Shown here: piece by piece, positions 1 through 7,755 of the stretch
Position numbering within the stretch: position 1 is the stretch's first letter
Layout: each line of letters begins with the position of its first letter
Origin: Lentzea albidocapillata
Lineage (GTDB): Bacteria; Actinomycetota; Actinomycetes; Mycobacteriales; Pseudonocardiaceae
Assembly (NCBI RefSeq): GCF_000719115.1
Contig: NZ_JOEA01000029.1
Location: 1 to 64,000, forward strand
DNA length: 64,000 nucleotides
Direction of reading: 5' to 3'
The notes under the pieces: generated by a model
The model's database searches: none
Seen by the model: the letters and a program-made list of their open reading frames with translations, nothing else
What the model was told of the DNA's origin: nothing
Made by a program: the position numbers and the translations under genes

Positions 1-434
1 CCGGCGGCGACAGAACCGAGGCGCTGCACCGAAACCGCCGCGACGAACACGATCCCGGCGACCAGCGCGACCACGAGGCCCACGGCGAGAACGGAGGCGA
101 AGCGGCCGAACGTCACGTCCACGAAGTCGATGGCGGGCACCAGCAACGGCCAGTCCAGCACGAGGTCGAACGGCCGGTACAGCACCATGTCGAAGCCGAT
201 GTCCATGATCTTGACGACCGCGAACAGCCCCAGCGCGACACCGCCCGCGACGGCCGCGGGCTTGCGGAACCGGTCCGGCAGCAGCACCAGCACCAGCACG
301 CCGGCGAGGCCTTCGAGCGGCACCCGCAGGAACGCCTCGAACGAGAACTTCTCCAAGTCGCTCGGTGCGATGAGCACGAACAACACGAACAGCCCCGCCA
401 GGACCGTGACCGTCCGCCGCAGCAACATCCTCAC
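1..434 (-). CDS. Sulfatase-like membrane protein, N-terminal part (runs off window)
   Basis: Only about 144 N-terminal residues are inside the window; the rest lies to the left of position 1. The visible part is membrane protein: a hydrophobic helix near residues 8-22 (VLAGLFVLFVLIA), further hydrophobic stretches around 40-55, 62-75 and 115-135, and a loop rich in Asp, Trp and Pro. The layout resembles the membrane N-terminus of LTA-synthase or sulfatase-type proteins found in comparable actinomycete loci, but the catalytic domain is not visible, so this is a family guess. GTG 434 is preferred because AGGAG lies 7 nt upstream; ATG 428 is the alternative. It diverges from the reductase gene at 513. 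Confidence 0.45.
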   Translation of the reverse strand, partial: MRMLLRRTVTVLAGLFVLFVLIAPSDLEKFSFEAFLRVPLEGLAGVLVLVLLPDRFRKPAAVAGGVALGLFAVVKIMDIGFDMVLYRPFDLVLDWPLLVPAIDFVDVTFGRFASVLAVGLVVALVAGIVFVAAVSVQRLGSVAA

Positions 435-499
435 CGAGAATCTCCTTTCCAGTCCCTATGAGGTAAACGCGGCACAGCCCGCGACAGGTTCAACTGAAC

Positions 500-505
500 T
501 ACTAT
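500..505 (+). promoter_or_regulatory. Candidate -10 box for a leaderless transcript of the reductase gene
   Basis: TACTAT lies 7 nt before the GTG at 513, which would place the transcription start at or next to the start codon. No Shine-Dalgarno sequence and no clear -35 hexamer are visible. The same arrangement recurs at several genes in this window. Confidence 0.4.
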
Positions 506-512
506 CTGGTTC

Positions 513-1166
513 GTGACCCGCCCGCACGTTCTGCTCAGCGTCGCCGTCAGCCTCGACGGCCACATCGACGATCGCGGCACCGAGAGGTTTCCTCTTTCGA
601 ACGCCGAGGACTTCGACCACGTCGACCGGATGCGCGCGGAGTCGGATGCGATTCTGGCGGGAGCCGAGACGCTGCGCCGTGACAACGCGCGACTGCTCGT
701 CTACAGCGACGAGCGACGTGCGCGGAGAATCGCGGACGGCAAGCCGGAGTTCCCGTTGCGCGTCACCGTCACCAGGAGCGGCGATCTGGATCCTGACCTG
801 CGGTTCTGGCACTGCGGCGGCGCCAGCCTGGTGTACTCGCGCACTCCAGAGACCACGGTCAGGCACCTCACCGAGACGAAGACCTTCAGCGAATTCCCGG
901 AGATTCTGGATGATCTCGGCGCGCGTGGCGTGAAAAAGCTCATGGTCGAAGGCGGCACGAGCATTCACACCGCGTTCCTCGAAGCCGGACTGGCCGACGA
1001 GATCCGCGTGGCGGTGGCACCGATGCTGATCGGCCAGGCGACGGCCCCGCGTTTCGTGAATCCCGCCGAATTCCCCGGTGGACCGGCCCGCCGATTCCAC
1101 CTGGAGGACGTCACGAAAGTCGGGGACGTCGCGGTGCTCCGCTACTTCCCGAAAGTCACTTCCTGA
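513..1166 (+). CDS. RibD C-terminal-type (DHFR-fold) reductase
   Basis: A 217-residue protein of the RibD C-terminal / dihydrofolate-reductase-like fold, which reduces pyrimidine or pterin intermediates with NADPH. Seen: the N-terminal strand followed by VSLDGHIDD, then the helix DRMRAESDAILAGAETLRRD typical of 5-amino-6-(5-phosphoribosylamino)uracil reductases, and the C-terminal KLMVEGGTSIHTAFL segment that forms the nucleotide site. No deaminase domain is present. With a GTP cyclohydrolase II and a PTPS-like gene in the same locus, it may act on a GTP-derived pyrimidine or pterin outside normal riboflavin synthesis; that is inference. Its 3' end overlaps the convergent DoxX gene by 11 bp. 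Confidence 0.8.
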   Translation: MTRPHVLLSVAVSLDGHIDDRGTERFPLSNAEDFDHVDRMRAESDAILAGAETLRRDNARLLVYSDERRARRIADGKPEFPLRVTVTRSGDLDPDLRFWHCGGASLVYSRTPETTVRHLTETKTFSEFPEILDDLGARGVKKLMVEGGTSIHTAFLEAGLADEIRVAVAPMLIGQATAPRFVNPAEFPGGPARRFHLEDVTKVGDVAVLRYFPKVTS

Positions 1167-1557
1167 CGAGCTTGAACACTCCGAAGATCTGCTCTCGGCG
1201 GTAGACCGCGATCACCAGTGCCCACACCATGAAGATCAGCGGCATCTTCGCGTCGTCGAGACCACCGTTGGTGACCAGGGTGAGCTCGGTGAGCGCCGCG
1301 CCGGCCATGATGCCCGCGAGGCCCAGCGCGGCGAGGCCGCAGATGGGCGGGATGAGCAGGCCGATCGCGGTGGCGATCTCCAGCACACCGGTGAAGTAGC
1401 GGAACCACTGACCGAAGCCGATGTCGTCGAACTTGGCGACGAACGAGTCGGTGAACAGCGCGTAGCCGTTCATCACGAACTGCACGGCGAGCACGATCTG
1501 CAGGATCCAGACGACGATGTTGCCGATCTTCGCCGCGGTTGAGGTCTGCTCAGGCAT
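1156..1557 (-). CDS. DoxX-family membrane protein
   Basis: A 133-residue protein with about four transmembrane helices and the DoxX pattern: a first helix followed by NGYALF, then FTGVLEIATAIGLLIPP, GLAGIMAGAALTEL and a final helix ending in YRRE. DoxX proteins are small inner-membrane proteins, some linked to quinone or thiosulfate oxidation and redox stress; no substrate can be read here. ATG 1557 is chosen because GGAGAA lies just upstream and because it overlaps the TGA of the preceding phosphatidyltransferase gene by 8 bp, which suggests coupled translation. Confidence 0.75.
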   Translation of the reverse strand: MPEQTSTAAKIGNIVVWILQIVLAVQFVMNGYALFTDSFVAKFDDIGFGQWFRYFTGVLEIATAIGLLIPPICGLAALGLAGIMAGAALTELTLVTNGGLDDAKMPLIFMVWALVIAVYRREQIFGVFKLVRK

Positions 1558-2284
1558 GGCGGGATTCTCCCACCGAAACGGCCGCGTTGTTCCACAGCCA
1601 GAGCACATCGCGACCGAACGACCACACGAGCGATGCCAGCGCGAGACCAACGAGGACCCCCGCTGCCGGAAGCAGGCCGGACGCTGCCACGACGAGGAAG
1701 ATCCCCTGGATCGCGGCCACGACCTTGCGGGCGTAGCTGGCGGGCAGCGGCGCGTTCATCCAGCGCAACCGCCAGGAAGCGGCGACGAACACGTACCGCA
1801 TGAGTCCGATCGCGAGCACCCACGGACCCATGTGCACGGCCACGTACGCGCTCAGCACCAGGATCAGGAAGGCGTCGACCTCCATGTCGAACCGGGCGCC
1901 CAGCGCGGTCGAGGTGCCCGTGCGGCGAGCGACCTGACCGTCCACCCAGTCGAGTGACAGCGCGACGGCCGCCAGCGTCACGACCAGCGCGACCGGGACG
2001 TCCTGCCCGGCACGGTCGGCGACCAGGGCGGTCACCGCGCCGACCATCAGGCCGCGGGCCAGCGTGACGCGGTCAGCGGGCCCCAGGGCAGAGGTGCGGT
2101 GCCGTTGCATGCCGTAACCGAGGAACGCCCACGTGGCGAACCCGTAGGCGAGACCGGCGGCCCAGCCGAGCGGGCCGAGACCGGCGGTGGCACCGACCAT
2201 GCCCAGCGCGAGGACCTGAAGCGCCGCCCAGATGGCAGGCTCCCGCAGGACGGGTGCGGTCCTGGTGTGCTGAAGTGTGATCAT
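1550..2284 (-). CDS. CDP-alcohol phosphatidyltransferase family enzyme
   Basis: A 244-residue integral membrane enzyme of the family that moves a phosphoalcohol from or onto CDP-linked lipids. The full signature is present: D112xxD115G116xxA119R120, then eight residues, G129xxxD133xxxD137, in the stretch starting DWVDGQVAR. About six hydrophobic helices surround it. All four aspartates are intact, so activity is expected, but the acceptor alcohol cannot be inferred. It heads a two-gene unit with DoxX and is divergent from the dehydrogenase at 2326, sharing a 41-bp intergenic region. The membrane-lipid role is the reason to think the locus product is lipid-linked. Confidence 0.85.
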   Translation of the reverse strand: MITLQHTRTAPVLREPAIWAALQVLALGMVGATAGLGPLGWAAGLAYGFATWAFLGYGMQRHRTSALGPADRVTLARGLMVGAVTALVADRAGQDVPVALVVTLAAVALSLDWVDGQVARRTGTSTALGARFDMEVDAFLILVLSAYVAVHMGPWVLAIGLMRYVFVAASWRLRWMNAPLPASYARKVVAAIQGIFLVVAASGLLPAAGVLVGLALASLVWSFGRDVLWLWNNAAVSVGESRHA

Positions 2285-2325
2285 CAGGTGCCCCTAACGA
2301 ACTTCGTGCGGCGGAGGTGTTGTGA

Positions 2326-3303
2326 GTGACACGTACGGCGAGTGCCTTTTGGCTCAACGAATCCGGAAACGGGGAAGTCCGGCAGGTCACACTGCCCGAA
2401 CCCGGTCCGGGTGAGGTCGAGGTGCGCACGCTGTTCTCCGGCGTGAGCCGCGGCACGGAGACCCTCGTGTTCCGCGGTGGTGTGCCGGAGAACCAGTACG
2501 CGGTGATGAGGGCTCCCTTCCAGGAGGGCGACTTCCCGTGGCCGGTGAAGTACGGGTACCTCAACGTGGGCGTCGTCGAACACGGGCATCTGAGGGGGCG
2601 CACGGTGTTCTGTCTCTACCCACACCAGACTCGTTACGTGGTACCGGAAACCTCGGTCACGCTCGTGCCCGATGCGGTGCCGGCGGCCAGGGCGGTGCTG
2701 GCGGGCACCGTCGAGACCGCGGTCAACGCCGTGTGGGACGCGCGTCCGCTGATCGGCGACCGGATCGCGGTGGTCGGCGGCGGCATGGTCGGGTCGAGCA
2801 TCGCGGCGGTGCTCGCCACGTTCCCCGGCGCCCGCGTGGAGCTCGTGGACGCCGATCCCGCCCGCGAGGCCGTCGCCAGGAAGCTCGGCGTCGGCTTCGC
2901 CTTGCCGGGCAATGCTCTCGACGGGTGCGATCTGGTCTTCCACGCGAGCGCGACCGAACCGGGCCTCACCACGGCTCTCGGCCTGCTCGCGCCGGAAGGC
3001 CGCGTGATCGAGCTGAGCTGGTACGGCGACAGGAAGATCTCCGTGCCGCTGGGCGAGTTCTTCCACTCGCGCAGGCTGACGATCCGCAGCAGCCAGGTCG
3101 GCACGGTCGGCCGTCCCGACCGCACCTACGCCGAACGCATGGCGGTCGCCCTCGACCTGCTGGCCGACGACAGGTTCGACGCGCTGATCACCGGCCACAG
3201 CGCGTTCGAGGAACTGCCCGACGTGATGCCCAGGCTGGCCGACGGCGGGATTCCGGCGCTGTGCCACCGGATTGACTACGGTCAGGCTCATGTTCCCGAG
3301 TGA
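2326..3303 (+). CDS. Zinc-type medium-chain dehydrogenase (BchC/threonine-dehydrogenase-like)
   Basis: A 325-residue medium-chain dehydrogenase/reductase. Seen: an N-terminal GroES-like domain (PGPGEVEVRTLFSGVSRGTE), a Rossmann segment with VVGGGMVGSS near residues 148-157, followed by an acidic residue at the end of the second strand (ELVDAD) that favours NAD. The usual catalytic-zinc Cys of class alcohol dehydrogenases is replaced by Ser in SGVSRGTE, as in the short zinc-binding-like dehydrogenases of this type. GTG 2326 follows GGAGG by about 8 nt. It overlaps the start of the creatininase-family gene by 14 bp, so the two are probably co-translated. Confidence 0.75.
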   Translation: MTRTASAFWLNESGNGEVRQVTLPEPGPGEVEVRTLFSGVSRGTETLVFRGGVPENQYAVMRAPFQEGDFPWPVKYGYLNVGVVEHGHLRGRTVFCLYPHQTRYVVPETSVTLVPDAVPAARAVLAGTVETAVNAVWDARPLIGDRIAVVGGGMVGSSIAAVLATFPGARVELVDADPAREAVARKLGVGFALPGNALDGCDLVFHASATEPGLTTALGLLAPEGRVIELSWYGDRKISVPLGEFFHSRRLTIRSSQVGTVGRPDRTYAERMAVALDLLADDRFDALITGHSAFEELPDVMPRLADGGIPALCHRIDYGQAHVPE

Positions 3304-3979
3304 CACCACAGTCGACGTCCACGGTAAGAGCGTGGCCGTGCTCCCGGTCGGCAGCACCGAGCAGCACGGTCCGCACCTGCCGCTGGCCACGGACTCGGTG
3401 ATCGCGTGGGCCATCGCGTCGGAGATCGCGGCGAGGTACCCGGTCCGGCTGCTGCCGCCCATCCAGTTCTCGTGCTCGCAGGAGCACGCCGACTGGCCGG
3501 GGACCGTCAGCATCTCCGCGCGCACGTTGATCTCAGTGGTCACGGACATCGCGGAGTCCCTGCGGCGCAACGGTGTCACGAACGTCGTGCTGGTCAACGG
3601 CCACGGCGGCAACTACGTGCTGTCGAACATCGTGCAGGAGGGCGAAGGCCTGGCACTGTTCCCCGGCCGGGACGACTGGGCGTTCGCGCGGGAGAAGGCC
3701 GGCATCGAGACCTCGGCGTACAGCGACATGCACGCGGGCGAGCTGGAGACGTCGATCCTGCTGCACGCGCACCCCGATCTGATCCGTCCCGGCTACGAAA
3801 CCTCTGACCACCTGGCGGAGGACAGGCGGCACATGCTCACCCTGGGTCTGGCGCCGTACACGGAGTCCGGCGTCATCGGGCGTCCGTCCCTGGCGTCAGC
3901 GCGCAAGGGCGAGCTCCTGCTCGCGGGGCTGGCCGAGTCCTTCCGCCACTACCTCGACCTGTTCGGTCTTCCGGCGTGA
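3290..3979 (+). CDS. Creatininase-family metal-dependent amidohydrolase
   Basis: About 229 residues of the creatininase family, which hydrolyses cyclic or peptide amides with two bound metals. Motifs seen: LPVGSTEQHGPHLPLATD (metal Glu, His and Asp), VNGHGGN, and SDMHAGELETS, all in the usual order. Family members include creatinine amidohydrolase, the FAPy-deformylase ArfB and the mycofactocin peptidase MftE. ArfB is of special interest, because it deformylates a GTP-derived pyrimidine and this locus contains a GTP cyclohydrolase II; this is a suggestion only. ATG 3290 is preferred; a TTG at 3272 would add six residues. The last 84 bp overlap the 3' end of the gene on the other strand. Confidence 0.8.
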   Translation: MFPSDTTVDVHGKSVAVLPVGSTEQHGPHLPLATDSVIAWAIASEIAARYPVRLLPPIQFSCSQEHADWPGTVSISARTLISVVTDIAESLRRNGVTNVVLVNGHGGNYVLSNIVQEGEGLALFPGRDDWAFAREKAGIETSAYSDMHAGELETSILLHAHPDLIRPGYETSDHLAEDRRHMLTLGLAPYTESGVIGRPSLASARKGELLLAGLAESFRHYLDLFGLPA

Positions 3980-4855
3980 CAGGAACAGCACGACCGCGCC
4001 GGGCAGTGCGGCGATGAGCGCCAGCACGCCGTAGACGATGCCCGTGGTGAAGCCCTGCGCGGCGCCCAGACCGGCGGCACCGAACGCCACCGCGAGGAAC
4101 GCCTCGCGCGGGCCGAACCCGCCGATGTTGACCGGGATCGCCATGATCAGCAGCGCCAGCACGACGACCGGTGCGAGCTGGGCGACCGTCGCGTCGGATC
4201 CGGCGGCGCGGGCGGCCACCAGGAACAGCGCGACGTAACCGGCGACCGTGGCGGCCGACAGCCCGATGACGGCGGGCCAGGTCCGCAACGACAGCAGCCT
4301 GATGCCGTCCGCGAGGGTGTTGACCAGCGCCTTTCGCACCGGCCGGATGTTCCAGCCGACAGCGACGAGAACGGCCAGACCGGCGAGGACCAGTGCGACG
4401 GTGGTGCCGTCCGGCGCGAGGTCGAGACCGGGCGCGGGGTGCGTGAGCAGCACCGCGAGCCCGATCCCGATGAGCACGATCTGGCCGGCGAAGCGCTCGA
4501 AGAACACGGCGCGCACGCCCCGTCCGACGTCGCCCGACTCACGGCCGTGGTTGACCGCGCGGTGCACGTCGCCGAGCACGCCCGCGGGCAGTACGGCGTT
4601 GACGAGCTGGGCGCGGTAGTAGTCGCTGACCGCGGTGCGCAGGGTCAGCGGCAGGCCGAGGCGGCGCGCGACGAGGACCCAGCGACCCGCGCTGAGCACC
4701 GTCGTCACGAGCCCGATCACCAGTGCGGCGGCGACGGAGAACGCATCGATCGCGCGCAGTCCGTCGAGGAACGCCCCGGTGCCCAGGCGCACGCCCAGAG
4801 CCACCAGGATGCCCAACGCCAGCACCAGGCGAAGCCACGGCCACAACTTCTTCAT
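3896..4855 (-). CDS. Lysylphosphatidylglycerol-synthase/flippase-like (UPF0104) membrane protein
   Basis: A 319-residue polytopic membrane protein with about eight helices, matching the flippase-like domain of the lysylphosphatidylglycerol synthase family (DUF/UPF0104). Diagnostic stretches are LSAGRWVLVARRLGL, YYRAQLVNAVLPAGVLGDVHRA, FFERFAGQIVL and IPVNIGGFGPREAF. There is no aminoacyl-transferase domain, so a transport or lipid-flipping role is more likely than lipid synthesis. ATG 4855 overlaps the upstream methyltransferase stop as TGATG. The coding region runs 84 bp into the convergent creatininase gene, giving a charged, partly low-complexity tail. Confidence 0.75.
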   Translation of the reverse strand: MKKLWPWLRLVLALGILVALGVRLGTGAFLDGLRAIDAFSVAAALVIGLVTTVLSAGRWVLVARRLGLPLTLRTAVSDYYRAQLVNAVLPAGVLGDVHRAVNHGRESGDVGRGVRAVFFERFAGQIVLIGIGLAVLLTHPAPGLDLAPDGTTVALVLAGLAVLVAVGWNIRPVRKALVNTLADGIRLLSLRTWPAVIGLSAATVAGYVALFLVAARAAGSDATVAQLAPVVVLALLIMAIPVNIGGFGPREAFLAVAFGAAGLGAAQGFTTGIVYGVLALIAALPGAVVLFLSRRKTEQVEVVAEGLGQPREQELALAR

Positions 4856-5634
4856 CACACAGCTCCCGGTAGTGCCAGCAGGTCGACGTGGTGGACCGTC
4901 ACGGAGGCCGTTGACCTGCGGTGCAGGTACTCGGGGGCCTCGGCGGCGAGTGCGGGTTCCTGCTCCACCGCGGCGTCGACCCAGCCCTTCAGCCATTCCC
5001 GCTGCAGGGCGTCGCCATTCATGCGCCAGGGGCTCTGAGCCGTGCGAACCGAAGCGCCTGCTGCCACGAACGCCTCTTCGGCGACAGCCGGTGCATCAGG
5101 TCCGAGCAGACGGCGCCCGTCCACGACGCGACGCTGGTGAGCGTTGAACGCGTCCTGGAAGGCGACGTCGAGCGGCTCGGCCGGATCGATGTCGATCCGG
5201 CCTGCCACCGAGAGCGTGAACAGTGCGGGCACATGTGCTTCTACGCAGGCCAGCGCCAGAGCGTTCATCTCCTCGGCGGTGAGCAGGTCGAGCAGAGCGG
5301 AGCACGTGACCAGGTCGGCGCCCGCGATGTCGGCGGCTTTCAGGGACGTGAGGTCACCCTCACGCGTTTCGGCGGTGACGTTCTCCAGCTCGTTCATGCC
5401 GGCCTCCGCCAGCCCGAGCAGCCGGGGGTCGCGATCGTGCAGCACCCAGTGCTGTACGCCGCCGAGCCTCCCGGCGAGCCATCGTCCCATCGATCCTGTT
5501 CCACAACCGAGGTCACGGATCGTCAGGGGGTTTCGGTTCACCAGAGTTTCGCGGACCACGTCCGCGAGCTCCTCAGAGCGCGCGTCAGCGTCGGCGATTT
5601 CGCGCAGTGCCAGCCATTCCGGGGCGAAGGTCAT
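4855..5634 (-). CDS. Class I SAM-dependent methyltransferase
   Basis: A 259-residue protein with a methyltransferase fold. Motif I is clear (IRDLGCGTGSMGRWLAGRL), followed by motif II with an acidic residue (HWVLHDRDPRLL) and a motif-IV-like stretch (GADLVTCSALLDLL). The substrate is unknown. ATG 5634 overlaps the stop of the glycosyltransferase gene as ATGA, and its own stop overlaps the next start, so PTPS-like, glycosyltransferase, methyltransferase and flippase-like genes are very probably one translationally coupled operon. The order suggests a small molecule that is glycosylated, methylated and then moved across the membrane. Confidence 0.8.
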   Translation of the reverse strand: MTFAPEWLALREIADADARSEELADVVRETLVNRNPLTIRDLGCGTGSMGRWLAGRLGGVQHWVLHDRDPRLLGLAEAGMNELENVTAETREGDLTSLKAADIAGADLVTCSALLDLLTAEEMNALALACVEAHVPALFTLSVAGRIDIDPAEPLDVAFQDAFNAHQRRVVDGRRLLGPDAPAVAEEAFVAAGASVRTAQSPWRMNGDALQREWLKGWVDAAVEQEPALAAEAPEYLHRRSTASVTVHHVDLLALPGAV

Positions 5635-6602
5635 GGCCGGAGCGTAGCCAGCACCCTCCGCAGGTCCTCTGTGGATTCGTCCCAAGTAGACAGAACAGCC
5701 CGTCGGGCGAGAGCCTTCGCACGCAGTTCGGCCCGGAAATCCTGATCTTCGAACCAGCGCGTCAGCGCAGCTTCCAATGCATATTCGTCCCCGACAGGAA
5801 TGAGCAGACCGCCGTCACCGAGGGCGTCCGGGACCGCGCTCGCGATGACCGGCAGACCGTGCGCGAGCGCCTCGGTGACGACCATGCCGTAGGTCTCGGC
5901 GCGGGAGGCCAGCACGAAGAGGTCGGCGCTGGCGTACGCGCTGGTCAGAGCCTTGCCGGCAAGTGGTCCGGGAAAGCTGACCCGATCGTCTCCCGGGAGT
6001 TCGCGCAGGAACGGCCGATGCGGGCCCACGCACGTGAGCCGCCAGTCGCGTTCGATCCTCCGCAACGCTCTGACCAGCAGGTCGTGGCCTTTGCGGGGTG
6101 TGATGGACGCGACGCACAGCAGGTGGTGCACGCCGTCCGTGCCGTGCGCTCGCGGCGCCGGATCGGTACCTGGAACGACGACGTGGACGTGGTCGAGCCC
6201 GTGCCTGCGCTCGAGGTCGCGCGCGGCCGTCGGACTCGTCGCGATGACCGCCCTCGCGGCTCTCAGGACCTGACCTTCGCGGGCGTCGAGGGCACGTGCG
6301 GTGGCGGGGTCGAGGCCCGTCTCGTCGGCGAGCGGCAGGTGCACGAGGACAGCGATGTTCAGTCTTCGTGTGTGAGGAACGACGATTTCGGGTAGTCCAC
6401 AGCTCACGAGGCCGTCGAGGAGCACGACGTCTCCGTGCGGGATCGCCGCAAGCGTTTGCTCCAACGCGGTGGCGTCGCTCGGACGCGGCCAGTCACCAGC
6501 GACGAGCAGACGGTTCAGGCCCGCGCTCACGCGCAGGTCGTAGATGTTGCCGCCGCTGGGACTGCCCGGATCCCCGACGTCAGCCGGAAGGACGAAGTGC
6601 AC
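5631..6602 (-). CDS. GT4-family glycosyltransferase
   Basis: About 323 residues with the GT-B fold of family 4. The N-terminal [12 protein letters not shown] followed by PSGGNIYD is the acceptor-side glycine loop, [17 protein letters not shown] begins the donor domain, and the E-x7-E motif lies in [22 protein letters not shown]. The start is uncertain: GTG 6602 gives a start right at the first strand, ATG 6626 adds eight residues; neither has a good ribosome site, and both overlap the 3' end of the PTPS-like gene, as in coupled translation. The donor sugar and acceptor cannot be read from sequence. Confidence 0.75.
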   Translation of the reverse strand: MHFVLPADVGDPGSPSGGNIYDLRVSAGLNRLLVAGDWPRPSDATALEQTLAAIPHGDVVLLDGLVSCGLPEIVVPHTRRLNIAVLVHLPLADETGLDPATARALDAREGQVLRAARAVIATSPTAARDLERRHGLDHVHVVVPGTDPAPRAHGTDGVHHLLCVASITPRKGHDLLVRALRRIERDWRLTCVGPHRPFLRELPGDDRVSFPGPLAGKALTSAYASADLFVLASRAETYGMVVTEALAHGLPVIASAVPDALGDGGLLIPVGDEYALEAALTRWFEDQDFRAELRAKALARRAVLSTWDESTEDLRRVLATLRP

Positions 6603-6990
6603 GTTCGTAGCCGGCCCACGCCACATGTGACTCGTGAAGTGTGACGGCGATCGCATCGATCCCGTGAGCGCCCTCACCCAGGGCACCCTCGGAGATCCTG
6701 TCCGCGAGCTGGTCCGCGATGTGTTTCGCGAGCCACTCCGTGGACGTGTTGATACCCGCGAACTGGGGTTCTTCGTCCAGGTTGCGGTAGTTGAAAGCGG
6801 CCAGGACCTTGTTCAGCTCCTGGGTCGCGAGTCCGATGTCGACGACGATGTTGTCCGAATCGAGTTCAGCCCGTTTGAACGTTGCGTCCACCAGAAACGT
6901 TGCTCCATGCAGACGTTGTGCCGGACCGAAGACCTCGCCGCGGAAACTGTGGGCGATCATCACGTGATCGCGGACGGTGATGCTGAACAG
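6580..6990 (-). CDS. 6-pyruvoyl-tetrahydropterin synthase/QueD-like protein with an altered active site, probable CTG start
   Basis: About 136 residues of the PTPS/QueD fold. By eye the family pattern is kept in outline: a His in MIAHSF, LHG before a strand ([13 protein letters not shown]), [22 protein letters not shown] and a C-terminal LHES. However, the catalytic Cys before LHGH is absent, the second His of HGH is Ala, and the LDH(H) segment reads FNYRN. The fold may therefore bind a pterin without doing the standard reaction. A CTG at 6990 is preferred as the start: it sits 4 nt after a perfect GGAGGT and adds FSITVRDH, which lines up with the first strand of the family. GTG 6963 and ATG 6960 have no ribosome site. 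Confidence 0.7.
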   Translation of the reverse strand: MFSITVRDHVMIAHSFRGEVFGPAQRLHGATFLVDATFKRAELDSDNIVVDIGLATQELNKVLAAFNYRNLDEEPQFAGINTSTEWLAKHIADQLADRISEGALGEGAHGIDAIAVTLHESHVAWAGYERALRPSG

Positions 6991-6994
6991 GGTG

Positions 6995-7000
6995 ACCTCC
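6995..7000 (-). promoter_or_regulatory. Strong Shine-Dalgarno site supporting a CTG start
   Basis: GGAGGT on the minus strand, 4 nt before CTG 6990. The later ATG/GTG codons at 6960/6963 are about 30 nt away and have no purine-rich site of their own, so this element decides the start of the PTPS-like gene. Confidence 0.6.
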
Positions 7001-7081
7001 GCTGTGCGGTCGGGTTACGGTGCGACTCCATCCGAGCGTAGCTGCACGTTCGGAAGGCGCCTGGCGACGAGGGGACCGGAG

Positions 7082-7717
7082 ATGTTCGAGCAGGCCTTCA
7101 GTGACGAAGACGTGGCGGAATCCGATCTGGTGACACGGCGTGGCACCTTCCGCGCAGTCGCGTTCCGAGCGGACGGCCACGAGCACATGGCCCTGGTGTA
7201 CGGCAAGACGAAGCTGCGCGAGAACGTCCTCGTGCGCATCCACTCCGAGTGCATGACCGGCGACATCTTCGCCGCGATGCGCTGCGAGTGCGGCGAGCAA
7301 CTCGACGCCGCGCTGAACACGATCGTGCGCGAAGGCAGCGGGATCCTCGTCTACCTGCGTGGGCACGAAGGGCGCGGAATCGGTCTGGTGTCGAAGATCC
7401 GCACCCACGTGCTGCAGGACGAGGGACTGGACACGTTGGACTCGGCCACGTCGCTCGGCCTGCCCGTCGACGTCCGTGACTACTCCCCCGCGGCTCGCGT
7501 GCTCAAGCACCTGCGCGTGCAGTCCGTGCGGCTGATGTCCAACAACCCGGACAAGATCGCGGCGCTGGAGTCCCACGGGATCTCCGTGACCGCGCGCGTG
7601 CCGTCGCTGATGACGCCCAACGCGCACAACATCGCGTACCTGACGGCCAAGCGGGACCGGCTCGGTCACGACCTGCCTCAGGTCGAGGAGTTCACGACGC
7701 TGCCGCACGCCCGCTGA
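7082..7717 (+). CDS. ribA: GTP cyclohydrolase II
   Basis: A 211-residue stand-alone GTP cyclohydrolase II, which opens GTP to a formamidopyrimidine and normally removes formate to start riboflavin synthesis. Zinc ligands C57, C68 and C70 are in HSECMTGDIFAAMRCEC. The catalytic region ILVYLRGHEGRGIGL keeps the Tyr (Y91) found in true cyclohydrolase II, and NNPDKI is intact. There is no DHBP synthase domain, and no other riboflavin gene is near, so this copy probably feeds the pterin-like locus. One Streptomyces paralogue is known to stop at the formylated intermediate after a Tyr-to-Met change; that change is not seen here. ATG 7082 follows CGGAG. Confidence 0.9.
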   Translation: MFEQAFSDEDVAESDLVTRRGTFRAVAFRADGHEHMALVYGKTKLRENVLVRIHSECMTGDIFAAMRCECGEQLDAALNTIVREGSGILVYLRGHEGRGIGLVSKIRTHVLQDEGLDTLDSATSLGLPVDVRDYSPAARVLKHLRVQSVRLMSNNPDKIAALESHGISVTARVPSLMTPNAHNIAYLTAKRDRLGHDLPQVEEFTTLPHAR

Positions 7718-7755
7718 CCATTGCTTTCCCAGCATGTGGCGCTCAGACTGGGCCG

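Noticed and set aside
2284-3612. 442-codon minus-strand open frame over the dehydrogenase and amidase
   Set aside because: Both plus-strand genes have intact family motifs; this frame has none.
7082-7717. GTP cyclohydrolase II as a FAPy-stopping variant like one Streptomyces paralogue
   Set aside because: The Tyr in ILVYLRG is kept, so the known Tyr-to-Met signature of that variant is absent.
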